This document shows, one piece after another, positions 29,471-37,967 of a stretch of DNA of 64,000 nucleotides. Position 1 is the first letter of the stretch. Each line of letters starts with the position of its first letter. Under the pieces are notes generated by a model, which had not been told where the DNA came from, ran no database searches, and saw only the letters and a list, made by a program, of their open reading frames with translations. Position numbers and translations under genes: made by a program. Origin of the DNA: Comamonas sp. KCTC 72670 (lineage in GTDB: Bacteria; Myxococcota; Myxococcia; Myxococcales; Myxococcaceae); the NCBI GenBank assembly GCA_014656495.1, contig BNCN01000003.1:372001-436000 (forward strand). Direction: 5' to 3'.

Positions 29471-31693
29471 ATGACGATCCGCCGCACCGAAGGTCCGAAG
29501 CCCACGATTCGCACCAATGCCGCTTCCGAGGCCCAGTCGAAGACGGCTGCCAAGCCCGCGACCATCGCGCCGAACGTCATCAAGGATGGGTTCGGTCCCG
29601 CGGCGAAGACGTCCGAGCTGGCGCGCGCCGAGAAGACGCTGAAGCCGCTGCCGCCGCCGGTGGGCCGCCTCTCGCTGGACAGCCGCGAGGCCCAGTCGGC
29701 CATCCAGACGTCGCTGGCGCACCTGACGCCCAACACGAAGACCTCCATCCGCAACCCGGGCATCGCGGGCGGCATCCAGTTCCCCTCCTACACGCCGAAG
29801 AGCGTGGACCGTGACGAGCTGGGCATGACGCACGTGCGCCTGGACCGCCAGCACGAGGGCGTGAAGGTCTTCGGCGAGCAGGTCGTCACGCACCTGGACC
29901 AGCAGGGTCAGCTGAAGTCGGTCACCGGTGACCAGAACGACATCCCCGCGGGCCTGGGCACCCAGAAGCCGGCGCTGTCGCACAGCCAGGTGCTGGACAT
30001 CGCGCTGAAGGAGTTCAACGGCAAGCCGGACCGTCAGCCGCACTCCGAGCGGGTCATCTACAAGGACCCCTCCGGCGAGTACCGCAACGCGTACCGCGTC
30101 GAGGTCTCCAACACGGACGGCACCGACGAGCCCCGCCGGATGAACTACCTGGTGGATGCGAACTCCGGGAAGATCTACGAGCAGTTCAACACCATCGACG
30201 GTTTCGCCCGTCAGCACGGCGCGGTGAACGGCCACGGCCACGCGCACGGGCATGACCACGCCCACGGCGCTCACGGCCACGACCACGCCCACGGCGCCGA
30301 CGAGGCGCACGCGGCTCCGGGCACGTCCGCCACGGGTGGGGACATCAAGGCCTCCGCCACGCCGAAGGCCCCCATCAACGACCTGGCGACCGTCACGTCC
30401 AAGATCAGCATCGACCAGGACGCCACGGTGGAGCAGCTCAAGCTGGACCTGGACATCGACCACACCTTCAAGGGCGACCTGACGGTGGCGCTGACCAGCC
30501 CCTCCGGCAAGACGGAGACCATCCACAACCGCACCGGCGGCAGCGCGGACCACATCAAGGGCAACTTCGACCTGAGCGCCTTCAAGGGCGAGTCCGCGAA
30601 GGGCGAGTGGACGCTGACCGTGAAGGACAACGCGCGTCGCGACACGGGCACGCTGAACAGCTGGAGCCTGAACATCACTCCGAAGGCCACGCAGAAGCCC
30701 GAGGAGCCGCCCGCGCAGGCCAAGGCCGACGACACGACCATGTACAGCGGCAAGGTCGCGCTGGAGACGACGAAGAACGCGGACGGCACCTACCAGCTCG
30801 AGGACAAGACGCGCGGCAAGGGCGTGGTGACCTACGACGCGCTCAACCGCGAGCGCGCCAGCGGCCAGACGCAGATCAAGGACGACAACGACGTCTGGGG
30901 CGAGGCCACGGACCCGGAGCGCAACCGCGCCGCGGTCGACGCGCACTTCGGCGGTCAGGCGACGTACGACTTCCTCAAGAACGTCCTCGGCCGTGACTCG
31001 ATCGACGGCTCGGGCGAGAAGCTGGTCTCCTACGTCCACGTGAGCAACAACTACGTGAACGCGTACTGGGACGGCGAGAAGATGAGCTACGGCGACGGCG
31101 ACGGCAAGACGGCCGGCCCGCTCACCGCGCTGGACATCGCCGGCCACGAGATCGCGCACGGCCTCACCGAGCGCACCGCCGGCCTCATCTACCGCGGCGA
31201 GTCCGGTGGCCTGAACGAGGCCATGAGCGACATCATCGGCGCGGGCGTGGAGTGGTACGCGGCCAAGTCGAACCCCGGCGTGAGCTTCAACTGGACGGTG
31301 GGCGAGCGCGCCTGGACGCCGACCAACGGCGATGACACCGACGGCCTGCGCTACATGGACGACCCGACGAAGGACGGGTACTCCATCGACCACTACAGCA
31401 ACTACCCGAAGCAGACCGCCGTGCACGGCTCCAGCGGCATCGCGAACAACGCGTTCAAGCTGCTGGTCGACGGCGGCAAGAACCGCACGTCCGGCATCGA
31501 GGTGAAGGACGGCATCGGCATGGAGGCGGGCCAGAAGATCTTCTACCGCGCCCTGGCCCACTACATGACGCCGAGCACCACGTTCGCCCAGGCCCGCGTC
31601 GCGACCATCAACGCGGCCACGGACCTCTACGGCGCGGACTCGGCCGAGGTGGCGAAGGTCAAGGAGAGCTGGACCGCCGTCGGCGTGAACTAG
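29471..31693 (+). CDS. M4 (thermolysin-family) metalloprotease with internal P domain and His-rich linker
   Basis: A 740-residue zinc protease precursor. No hydrophobic signal peptide is visible; the N-terminus is polar and Ala/Lys/Thr-rich with the motif KDGFGPAAKT. Order: FTP/PepSY-type propeptide (about 85-250), His-rich linker (about 255-281, HxH strings), P (proprotein convertase) domain (about 300-407), then the M4 catalytic domain (about 425-740). Zinc site: H559-E-x2-H563 with third ligand E583 in GGLNEAMSD, and a late catalytic His in VHGSSG. In most M4 proteases P domains follow the catalytic domain, so this order is unusual. A strong terminator follows. Confidence 0.93.
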   Translation: MTIRRTEGPKPTIRTNAASEAQSKTAAKPATIAPNVIKDGFGPAAKTSELARAEKTLKPLPPPVGRLSLDSREAQSAIQTSLAHLTPNTKTSIRNPGIAGGIQFPSYTPKSVDRDELGMTHVRLDRQHEGVKVFGEQVVTHLDQQGQLKSVTGDQNDIPAGLGTQKPALSHSQVLDIALKEFNGKPDRQPHSERVIYKDPSGEYRNAYRVEVSNTDGTDEPRRMNYLVDANSGKIYEQFNTIDGFARQHGAVNGHGHAHGHDHAHGAHGHDHAHGADEAHAAPGTSATGGDIKASATPKAPINDLATVTSKISIDQDATVEQLKLDLDIDHTFKGDLTVALTSPSGKTETIHNRTGGSADHIKGNFDLSAFKGESAKGEWTLTVKDNARRDTGTLNSWSLNITPKATQKPEEPPAQAKADDTTMYSGKVALETTKNADGTYQLEDKTRGKGVVTYDALNRERASGQTQIKDDNDVWGEATDPERNRAAVDAHFGGQATYDFLKNVLGRDSIDGSGEKLVSYVHVSNNYVNAYWDGEKMSYGDGDGKTAGPLTALDIAGHEIAHGLTERTAGLIYRGESGGLNEAMSDIIGAGVEWYAAKSNPGVSFNWTVGERAWTPTNGDDTDGLRYMDDPTKDGYSIDHYSNYPKQTAVHGSSGIANNAFKLLVDGGKNRTSGIEVKDGIGMEAGQKIFYRALAHYMTPSTTFAQARVATINAATDLYGADSAEVAKVKESWTAVGVN

Positions 31694-31718
31694 TCCTCTG
31701 ACTTCCTGAAGATTCCAG

Positions 31719-31770
31719 AGCCCGGCCCGGCCCGCGAAACACCGCGGGCTGGCGCCGGGCTTCGGTTTTC
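31719..31770 (+). terminator. Intrinsic terminator after M4 protease gene
   Basis: Outer stem AGCCCGGC (31719-31726) with GCCGGGCT (31754-31761). Inner stem CCCGCG (31731-31736) with CGCGGG (31743-31748) around a 6-nt loop. Followed by TTCGGTTTTC. One of the few terminators here with a usable T-tract. Confidence 0.8.
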
Positions 31771-31783
31771 CGGCGCATCGAGC

Positions 31784-32116
31784 TCAGGAGGCGGACGCCG
31801 TCACGGTCTCCAGGATGGGCGTCGTGGCGGGCACGCCCTCCACCAGGAGCATGATGGAGTGCGCGCTCTCATGGCGGAGCGCCTTGGCCGCGGCGTACTC
31901 CGGCGAGGACCACCAGGCCTGAGCCTGCTCCACGGACGGGAACTCCAGGAGCACGAAGCGCGGAGGCTGCCACGTGCCCTCCAGCGCCTGTGTGGGGCCG
32001 CCGCGAACGAGGTAGCGGCCACCGTAGGGTTCGAGCGACGGAGGAGCGAGCTGCTTGTACCGCTCGTAGGTCTGCGCATCGTGCACCGAGACCTCGACCA
32101 CGACGTAGGCAGGCAT
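31784..32116 (-). CDS. DUF1330 domain protein
   Basis: A 110-residue small alpha/beta protein of the DUF1330 (dimeric alpha/beta barrel) family: MPAYVVVEVSVHDAQTYERY, LVRGG, LEFPSVEQAQAWWSSPEY, then a repeated Ala-Lys/Arg helix. The ATG at 32114-32116 follows AAGGAG. Members are dimeric and of unknown or monooxygenase-like role. It lies 20 bp downstream of the AgmX-like gene on the same strand and may be its last cotranscribed gene. Confidence 0.88.
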   Translation of the reverse strand: MPAYVVVEVSVHDAQTYERYKQLAPPSLEPYGGRYLVRGGPTQALEGTWQPPRFVLLEFPSVEQAQAWWSSPEYAAAKALRHESAHSIMLLVEGVPATTPILETVTASAS

Positions 32117-32136
32117 GAACGCTCCTTGCGGCTGTC

Positions 32137-34146
32137 TCAGAACTCGTATCGGAAGACGACAGGTGCTCCCTGGGTGCGGTGCCGGGGGAACGTCCAGGCG
32201 CCAATCTTCTGCTGCATGCAACGCACGAGCGGCGTGCCACGCAGCCACGGCGTCTCCGTGGTGATGGACTCCACCTTGCCACTGGGGAGGACGCTCAAGC
32301 GCAGCACTGCCCGGTCGCCCTCCCCCGGCGGCGCGGATTGCTCCCGACCGCAGGCCGCGAGCTCCGAACGGCGGGCGTGAACCACGGCGAAGACGGTGGC
32401 CAGATCCAACGTCTCGCGCGGCGCGGTGGGATCCGGCGGGACCCACACGGTCCGCTTCTCCCGCTGGGTGGCGTTGGGGCCCGGGCCGGACAGCACGCGG
32501 TCGAAGTCCTCGTCCGGTCCCAGGTCATCCTCCGACCGGGGTGCCACGGCGGCCTCCGCGACCGTCGTCGCGGGCCGGGCCGAGGACGCCGGCTCCGGCG
32601 CGGGCGCCACGGAGTGCTTCCCAATGACGAACGCCACGGCGATATCCCGCGACGAAAGACTGCCCGTGGGCCGCTCGAAGACGCGCTCCTCCGGCGCGGT
32701 CCGCGTGCCGCCCGTCGCGGCGCGCGTCGTGCGCTCGGTGCCCGTCAGCTCCGGCACGCGGTCGCCGCGGTCGACGGAGACCGCGGACAGGGCCGGAGCG
32801 GTCGAGCCAGCCCCCACGGGCGCGTCGGGAGAAGCGCGCCGCGCGGTGTCCGCCGCGGACGGCGCGAGCGAACCCGTGCCCGCGACCGGACCGTCGGACT
32901 CCATCCGGGTGCCGCCCACCGCCCCTCCGGACAATGGGGTGGGCGCCGCGACGTCGGGGCTCGCCTGCGCGACGGCCTCCGCCTCGGCCGATGCGGGCTC
33001 GGTGACGGCGGGCTCGGCCGAGGCGCGCGGCGTGGCATCCACCGCGTCACGCCCCTCGCCCTTGCCCGCGCCGAACACGCTCAGCGCCAGGGCCACCGAC
33101 ATGCCGCCCACCGCGCCCACCGCCAGGACCACGCCCAGCCGGCGCTTGCGACGCGCCCGCGCATCCCGCGAGTCGTCGGTCAGCACCGCGTGCGTGCCCA
33201 CCGGCTGGGGCGCGATTTCGGAAGCAGGCGCCCCACCCGCGGTGAGCGCGACGGAGCCTTCGGGCGGCTCGACAGGCGGCGTCGCCGCGACAGGCGCAGG
33301 CGCCTGCGAGGACGCGACAGACACAGCCCCCTGCGAGGACGCGACTGGCGCGGACCCCCGAGGGGACGCAGCCGGAACGGGTGCCCGCGGGGACGCGACG
33401 GCAGGGCTTTCGCCTCGGGCGGCATCACCGCCGCCGTGGCCCCCGGCATGCCGCGCCGGTCCCTGCTGCAAGGCACCGCCACCGGGCGTGGTCACGGGCT
33501 CTGGCGCGTCCAGCCGCGGAGCCAGCGTCACGGCCGCGGGCGACGTCGCCGCCGGAGCGGGTGCGTCCAGGATCACCCGCTCCGTGGTGGCCTCGGAGAG
33601 GTCCGCCGGCCGCGCGAGCTGGGGCAGGCCAGCCCCCATCGCGGAGACCGGCACGGGCGGAGCGCCCGCGGGAATCGAAGTTGGAAACAGCGCCGAGGCC
33701 AGCTCCGGGACGTGCCCCAGCGGCAACCACTCGCCGAACCCCTCGCGCCAGCAGAGTGAGTCGGGGCCGACCGCACCCCGGTCCAGGTGTGCCTTCAACT
33801 CCGCGAGGTCGTGCGGGCCATAGGCCGCGCCCCCGATGACGATGTACCAGGCCTGCTTCGTGGGAGCCGGGGCCGGCTCGCGCGGAGGCTCTTCGCCCAG
33901 GCTGGAGGCGCGCGTGCGGCCCGCGCCCCGGTGCAGGCGCTCGGACTGCAGGGCTTCACGGGAGCGCGGTTGGGAGGAGGCGCGGACGCGGAGGTTCTTG
34001 TCCGTCCGGAGCTGGCCCACGATGGCGTCCAGCTCCGCGTCCGACACGCCGTCCAGCACGGGCGAGCTGCCCGCGTCAGGGGGCTCCGGGGCTGCCTCCC
34101 GGCGGTGGTCCGGGTTGGCGTTGTCTTCCCCTGAGTTGCCGGCCAT
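32137..34146 (-). CDS. GYF_2-domain protein with AgmX/PglI-type C-terminal domain
   Basis: A 669-residue envelope-linking protein. After a charged start comes a GYF_2 domain (about 97-155; WYIVIGGAAYGPHDLAELK, CWREGFGEWLPL). Then a long Ala/Pro-rich cytoplasmic linker, a Lys/Arg stop-transfer patch and one TM (about 335-355, VVLAVGAVGGMSVALALSVF). A second long disordered periplasmic stretch follows. The C-terminal TonB-like domain (about 570-669) has a Cys pair (ELAACGREQ and VRCMQQKI) and ends VVFRYEF. This layout resembles myxobacterial gliding proteins AgmX/GltJ but lacks their N-terminal zinc finger. AAGGAG precedes the ATG. A role in motility or trans-envelope signalling is inferred. 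Confidence 0.85.
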   Translation of the reverse strand: MAGNSGEDNANPDHRREAAPEPPDAGSSPVLDGVSDAELDAIVGQLRTDKNLRVRASSQPRSREALQSERLHRGAGRTRASSLGEEPPREPAPAPTKQAWYIVIGGAAYGPHDLAELKAHLDRGAVGPDSLCWREGFGEWLPLGHVPELASALFPTSIPAGAPPVPVSAMGAGLPQLARPADLSEATTERVILDAPAPAATSPAAVTLAPRLDAPEPVTTPGGGALQQGPARHAGGHGGGDAARGESPAVASPRAPVPAASPRGSAPVASSQGAVSVASSQAPAPVAATPPVEPPEGSVALTAGGAPASEIAPQPVGTHAVLTDDSRDARARRKRRLGVVLAVGAVGGMSVALALSVFGAGKGEGRDAVDATPRASAEPAVTEPASAEAEAVAQASPDVAAPTPLSGGAVGGTRMESDGPVAGTGSLAPSAADTARRASPDAPVGAGSTAPALSAVSVDRGDRVPELTGTERTTRAATGGTRTAPEERVFERPTGSLSSRDIAVAFVIGKHSVAPAPEPASSARPATTVAEAAVAPRSEDDLGPDEDFDRVLSGPGPNATQREKRTVWVPPDPTAPRETLDLATVFAVVHARRSELAACGREQSAPPGEGDRAVLRLSVLPSGKVESITTETPWLRGTPLVRCMQQKIGAWTFPRHRTQGAPVVFRYEF

Positions 34147-34468
34147 CGACCCGCTCCTTCATTCCATCCGGTCCCGGTTGAGCCGCACCATCAGACCTCA
34201 CCCAATGGAATGCCACCACGGCGATTCGTCAACGGCGAGCGTCTGCGCGGAGGTGGACACAGCCCCCACGTAGGACGGAGCCCTAGCGTAGTTCCCCGGA
34301 CCCACCTTCGTACAATCACGCGACGGTGCGCCGCGGACGACCAGGAGACAACGCTGCCTCCTTGCTCGGTCAGCGGGCGCGAGACGTGGGCGCGGAGATC
34401 GCATCAACCCACCTCGGCGACACAGGTGGGCGGAAACACCACACCTCCAGACACGCCCTCACGCCAAT
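34147..34468. other. Intergenic region between AgmX-like gene and Rsb-like operon
   Basis: This 322-bp region holds the upstream sequence of the AgmX-like gene (start at 34146) and the downstream end of the Rsb-like operon. A 7-bp stem (34408-34414 with 34424-34430) is followed, in the operon's direction, by TTGATG and may be a weak terminator. I see no convincing promoter, RNA or small gene. Confidence 0.5.
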
Positions 34469-34978
34469 CTAACGCCCCTGCCTCTCGGGAGCCGTCTCGA
34501 GGGGGACGTCCTCGAGGCCCAACATGGCGTCGGCGAGCCGCTGCGCGGATTCACGCTCCGCCTCGGCCGTGAGCGCGCCCGTCACCTGGATGCCCAGCAG
34601 CGCCAGGCCTTCCTCCAGTCCCAGCGCCGTCTCCACGCCATCCAGTTCAATCCCCATGCTCTGGAGCGTGAGGGCCACGTCCGCGCCCATGCCGCAAAGC
34701 ACGGTCCGCGTGCCCATCAATCGCGCCGAGGCCGCCAGCCGGGCCAGCACCGCGCACAGGTGGCTGTCCACCATCCAGAGGCCGGAGATGTCCACCACCA
34801 TGCCGCGCGCGCGGGTGCGCTGGATGTCGCGCAGCACGTCCGAGCAGAGCTGCGCGGCCTGCGCGTCGGTGATGTCCCCCTGCAGCGGGACGATGAGATT
34901 CCCCCAGAGCGGGATGATGGGGATGCGCGCGGTGTCGCGCTCGGGCCGGGCGAGTGCAGCGGAATCGATGAAGCTCAT
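34469..34978 (-). CDS. STAS-domain protein, RsbS-like
   Basis: A 169-residue STAS protein, last gene of a four-gene leftward operon. The RsbS-like core (about 18-130) includes IPLWGNLIVPLQGDITDAQA and DISGLWMVDSHLCAVLA, in which Ser72 is the likely phosphorylation site for an RsbT-type kinase. A 35-residue charged C-terminal extension is not part of the family. RsbS sequesters RsbT in stressosome-type modules until phosphorylated. The start overlaps the upstream phosphatase stop by 4 bp. Confidence 0.88.
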   Translation of the reverse strand: MSFIDSAALARPERDTARIPIIPLWGNLIVPLQGDITDAQAAQLCSDVLRDIQRTRARGMVVDISGLWMVDSHLCAVLARLAASARLMGTRTVLCGMGADVALTLQSMGIELDGVETALGLEEGLALLGIQVTGALTAEAERESAQRLADAMLGLEDVPLETAPERQGR

Positions 34979-35544
34979 GGTGTCTCCACGTCCACCACCA
35001 TCACGGTGGCGTCGTCGGTGTTGCGGCCGTAGCGCTCCAGCAACAACGCACTGGCGGCGTCGGGCGCGAGGTTCCGGGTGTCATCGAGCTCCAACCGCGA
35101 GCTCAATCCATCGCTGAAGAGGGCCAGCCGGTCCCCCGGCAACAGGGACGCGGAGGCCACCCGCAGCGCGCGGTGCGTCTGCCCGAGGATGCCCGGCGTG
35201 GGAATCACGGGCACCCGCGTGCCGCGCGTGCGCAGCTCCACGTTGCCCACGCCGCCGCAGTGGACCGTGTGGCCGTCGAAGAGCGCGACCATCACCGCCG
35301 CGCCCCGCCCATGCCGCAGCGCCAGGTGCATCGCGCCGATGAGGGACGCCACGTCCTGGCTCAAGTCCACCTGCGCCAGACACCGGAGGGCCTCCGAGGT
35401 GACCCGGGCCGCCACGGGGCCGTGGCCCAGCGCATCCACCACCGCGCACAGCGTTCGCGCGCGCTCCTGGCGAACCATCACCCCATCCCCGTTCTCGAGC
35501 TCCCCCTCCTTGGGCCTCGTGCGGTGGGCGATGGCGAGCTTCAC
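34975..35544 (-). CDS. PP2C/SpoIIE-type serine phosphatase, RsbX-like
   Basis: A 189-residue single-domain phosphatase of the RsbX type. Metal-binding Asp residues are in VVDALGHGP, LFSDGLSS and NTDDATVMVVD; GGVGNVELRTRG is also typical. RsbX dephosphorylates the STAS protein of stressosome modules and resets the switch. The GTG at 35542-35544 overlaps the upstream stop (GTGA) and the gene's own stop overlaps the STAS start (ATGA), so stoichiometric co-translation is likely. Confidence 0.9.
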   Translation of the reverse strand: MKLAIAHRTRPKEGELENGDGVMVRQERARTLCAVVDALGHGPVAARVTSEALRCLAQVDLSQDVASLIGAMHLALRHGRGAAVMVALFDGHTVHCGGVGNVELRTRGTRVPVIPTPGILGQTHRALRVASASLLPGDRLALFSDGLSSRLELDDTRNLAPDAASALLLERYGRNTDDATVMVVDVETP

Positions 35545-36215
35545 AGCCACACCTCGAACTCCACCTGCGTGCCGTCGGGGCCGGTGCGCACGTCGAAGCG
35601 GTCCGCCAGACGCTTCACGCCCAGCAGCCCCAGCCCCATGCCCGTCTTGCTCTTGTACGTGCCCGACAGCACGCGCGGGAGGTCCGAGATGCCCTGGCCG
35701 GAGTCCTCGGCGCTGACGCGCAGCATGCGCTTGGGCGCCACCTGCGGCGCGAGGTGGATGGTGCCGCCCCCCGCGTACGAAATCTGGTTGCGCGCCAGCT
35801 CGCTCACGGCCGTGGCCACCTTCTGGCACTCGTAGCCGCGGCCGCCCAGGGACTCGCACATGACCTTCGCCGCGAGCCGCGCATGGCTGGCATCCGCTTC
35901 CGTGCGGACCAGATACGTCGTCGGGCGCACCTCCGCGGAAGCGGCGGCCGAGCCCCCGAACGCCCCCGAGACGGACGACGTCGAGAGCAACAAGCGCAGC
36001 TGCGTCATCAACTGCGACTTGCGAGAGGGGTCCACGAAGTGCCGCGTGGCCGGCTCCAGCGCCTCGATGATGCGAGGCAGCTCCGCCTGCGTCGCCGACT
36101 CCAGGGACAGCCGCAGGGGCTCCAACGTGCCTCGCAGCACCAGCCGCGCCGCCGTCTCCGACATGAATTGCTGAAGGACGCGCAGAACCCCCGCGCACAC
36201 AGTACCGCCGCTCAC
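35541..36215 (-). CDS. RsbT-like HATPase serine kinase with N-terminal extension
   Basis: A 224-residue protein. The C-terminal 130 residues are RsbT-like: VATAVSELARNQISYAGGG (N-box), AEDSGQGISD, and TYKSKTGMGLGLLGVKRLAD. The N-terminal 85 residues (ETAARLVLRGTLEPLRLSLE) are helical and look like an RsbR/RsbU-type N-terminal or dimerisation region. Such kinases phosphorylate STAS proteins. GTG start, overlapping the previous gene by 4 bp. Probably the kinase for Ser72 of the STAS protein in this operon. Confidence 0.88.
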   Translation of the reverse strand: MSGGTVCAGVLRVLQQFMSETAARLVLRGTLEPLRLSLESATQAELPRIIEALEPATRHFVDPSRKSQLMTQLRLLLSTSSVSGAFGGSAAASAEVRPTTYLVRTEADASHARLAAKVMCESLGGRGYECQKVATAVSELARNQISYAGGGTIHLAPQVAPKRMLRVSAEDSGQGISDLPRVLSGTYKSKTGMGLGLLGVKRLADRFDVRTGPDGTQVEFEVWL

Positions 36216-36655
36216 GCCTGCCTCCGCTTCTCGTGAACCACCCGCTTGCGCGCCACGACTTCCAGGCCCCCGCCGTCGCGGTTCGCCACCTGGACGGAAT
36301 CGCTGAGGCGCCGCACCGCCGCACCGCCCTCACCCAGGCTCTCCCCGGGCAGCGGCCCCGGACGTCCTTCCTCCCGGCCCGAGAAGAGCCGCGAGGGGTC
36401 CGCCATGCCGGGGCCCCGGTCCGACGCGCGGATGCAGAGCCACTCCGGCTCGCGCCACAGCTCGATCCAGCCGCGCCCTCCCGCGTGCCGCACCAGGTTG
36501 GTGGCCAGCTCACTGACCACCACGGCCACCTCGGCGCTCGCACGGGCCGGAAGGCCGTGATCCCGGGCGTAGCGGCGGCTCAGCGCGGCGGCGACCGCGG
36601 CATCCGACCTCGAGGAAACCTCGATGCTGAACATCGGCTCAACTTCTGAGAGCAT
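36212..36655 (-). CDS. RsbW/RsbT-like HATPase protein
   Basis: A 147-residue HATPase_c protein, first gene of the partner-switching operon. It shows VVVSELATNLVRHAGG (N-box), RASDRGPGMAD, and a degenerate lid region (GESLGEGGAAVRRLSD) in place of the GLGLxG motif. It may be an anti-sigma kinase or a second RsbT. Start ATG at 36653-36655; an internal ATG at 36632-36634 is also possible. An 8-bp inverted repeat lies 31-51 bp upstream of the start. Confidence 0.83.
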   Translation of the reverse strand: MLSEVEPMFSIEVSSRSDAAVAAALSRRYARDHGLPARASAEVAVVVSELATNLVRHAGGRGWIELWREPEWLCIRASDRGPGMADPSRLFSGREEGRPGPLPGESLGEGGAAVRRLSDSVQVANRDGGGLEVVARKRVVHEKRRQA

Positions 36656-36685
36656 GAGAGTCCGGGAGAGCAACCGTCCAACCAG

Positions 36686-36706
36686 GCTGCACTTTTTCAG
36701 TGCAGC
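36686..36706. promoter_or_regulatory. Inverted repeat upstream of Rsb-like operon
   Basis: Perfect 8-bp inverted repeat GCTGCACT (36686-36693) and AGTGCAGC (36699-36706) with a 5-nt T-rich spacer, in the leader of the leftward operon. Could be an operator or an RNA hairpin in the 5' leader. No factor is identified. Confidence 0.45.
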
Positions 36707-36928
36707 TCTCTCAATCGAACCATCACCGCGCCGGCAATGTAAAGCCACGGACAGTCATCACCGCCCCTCGGCTCCCATCTCTGGAAAGGCCGGACTTGAA
36801 TGAAGGGTTTTCCCGAAGTCGAAACGGGAGTTCAGCGCTTCCCGACAGGGCGGCCCCGAGTTCCCGGAGCTGGCACCGGCACCCGGCCACCCGAGCCCCA
36901 GGAAGGCGGCTCGGGGCGAACGCTCCGC

Positions 36929-37762
36929 TCAGGTGCCGGTCAGCTCGTGCAGTTGGAGATCCGGCCCCACGGCCAGCGTGTGGCCCTGTGCCAGTTCGAC
37001 CCAACCCGCGGGGCGCTTGAGATGGCTGGCCACCACGACGGTGTGACGGCGCCGGTGCGCGCTCACCGCGGGCTGGGTGTCGGGCGTCGACGGCGTCACC
37101 TCACACAGCTCGCACTCCGCCGCGCCCTCCAGCCGGGTGAAGAACACGGGCAGCTCGCCCAGGCGCGTCGCCGCCAGGAGGGTGCCGTTGGTGGCCACGA
37201 GGTTGAGCGCGGGCGTGCGCAACACCCCCGCCTGGGCCGAGGCACGCGCGACCTCGCGCGCGGTGTCCGACAACACGCGGCCCGCCACCTCCGCCTCGAG
37301 CCGGGGATCCTCCGTGCGGCCGAGCTCGCGCAGGTTCTTGAGGAAGGTGGCGAACAGGAGCTCTCCCGCCGTGCCCCCTCGCACCTGGCGGCGCAGGTGG
37401 TCCGGGAGCGCGTCCATCAGCGCGGCACGCAACGGCTCCAGTCCCTGCCCATCCCCCTGGTGGGCGAAGAGCCAGCGGCGCGAGCGGAAGGGCTGGGTGT
37501 TCTCCTCCAGCGACAGGCCCACCGGGAGCTGGCCCGCGTGGAAGAGCAATGCGTCGGATTCATGCGGCGGAGCGAGCGCGTCCAGCGTCAGCGCCTCGCT
37601 GCTGGCGTAGCGCCGCAGCAGGACTTCATCCTGGGCGTAGGAGCCCACCCCCACGGCGTTGGCCCTCGAATCACCATGGAGCAGGACCTGGCCCTGGAGG
37701 CGGTGCAGCTCGCATCGGAGCAGGTTCGGGTCGGACGTCAGGGCTGCGAGGATGACGGACAT
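36929..37762 (-). CDS. Class II glutamine-amidotransferase-fold protein lacking Cys2
   Basis: A 277-residue protein with the Ntn-type amidotransferase pattern of the EgtC/YafJ group: NAVGVGSYAQDEVLLRRYAS, LLFHAGQLPVG, LSLEENTQPF, RRWLFAHQGD. Active members begin Met-Cys, the Cys becoming the nucleophile; here residue 2 is Ser (MSVILAALTSDP). Either Ser acts as nucleophile in another Ntn reaction, or the protein is inactive. The body otherwise looks intact and under selection. Divergent from the Hsp70 gene; downstream neighbour is the Rsb-like operon on the same strand, 273 bp away. Confidence 0.82.
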   Translation of the reverse strand: MSVILAALTSDPNLLRCELHRLQGQVLLHGDSRANAVGVGSYAQDEVLLRRYASSEALTLDALAPPHESDALLFHAGQLPVGLSLEENTQPFRSRRWLFAHQGDGQGLEPLRAALMDALPDHLRRQVRGGTAGELLFATFLKNLRELGRTEDPRLEAEVAGRVLSDTAREVARASAQAGVLRTPALNLVATNGTLLAATRLGELPVFFTRLEGAAECELCEVTPSTPDTQPAVSAHRRRHTVVVASHLKRPAGWVELAQGHTLAVGPDLQLHELTGT

Positions 37763-37887
37763 GGATGAGTAAACCCCCTTCCCGTTGAGAGATAATGGCC
37801 TCGGCGCGCCCCCTCAAGCCAGCGGGCATGCTCCCTTGCACCCTCCCTAAGCCCTTGAAATGGCTGGACTTTATTGACACGGGGACG

Positions 37888-37917
37888 TTGACACCCGCTT
37901 CTGGGGGTGCCTAACCT
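37888..37917 (+). promoter_or_regulatory. Candidate sigma-70 promoter for the Hsp70-like gene
   Basis: TTGACA (37888-37893), an 18-nt spacer, then TAACCT (37912-37917), about 50 bp before the start codon. A second perfect TTGACA lies 14 bp upstream (37874-37879). No CIRCE-type or heat-shock sigma element was recognised. Confidence 0.5.
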
Positions 37918-37967
37918 CCGTGCCCTTCACCGACGGACCTCTGCTGGAGGTCTTCACCGGAGACGGA

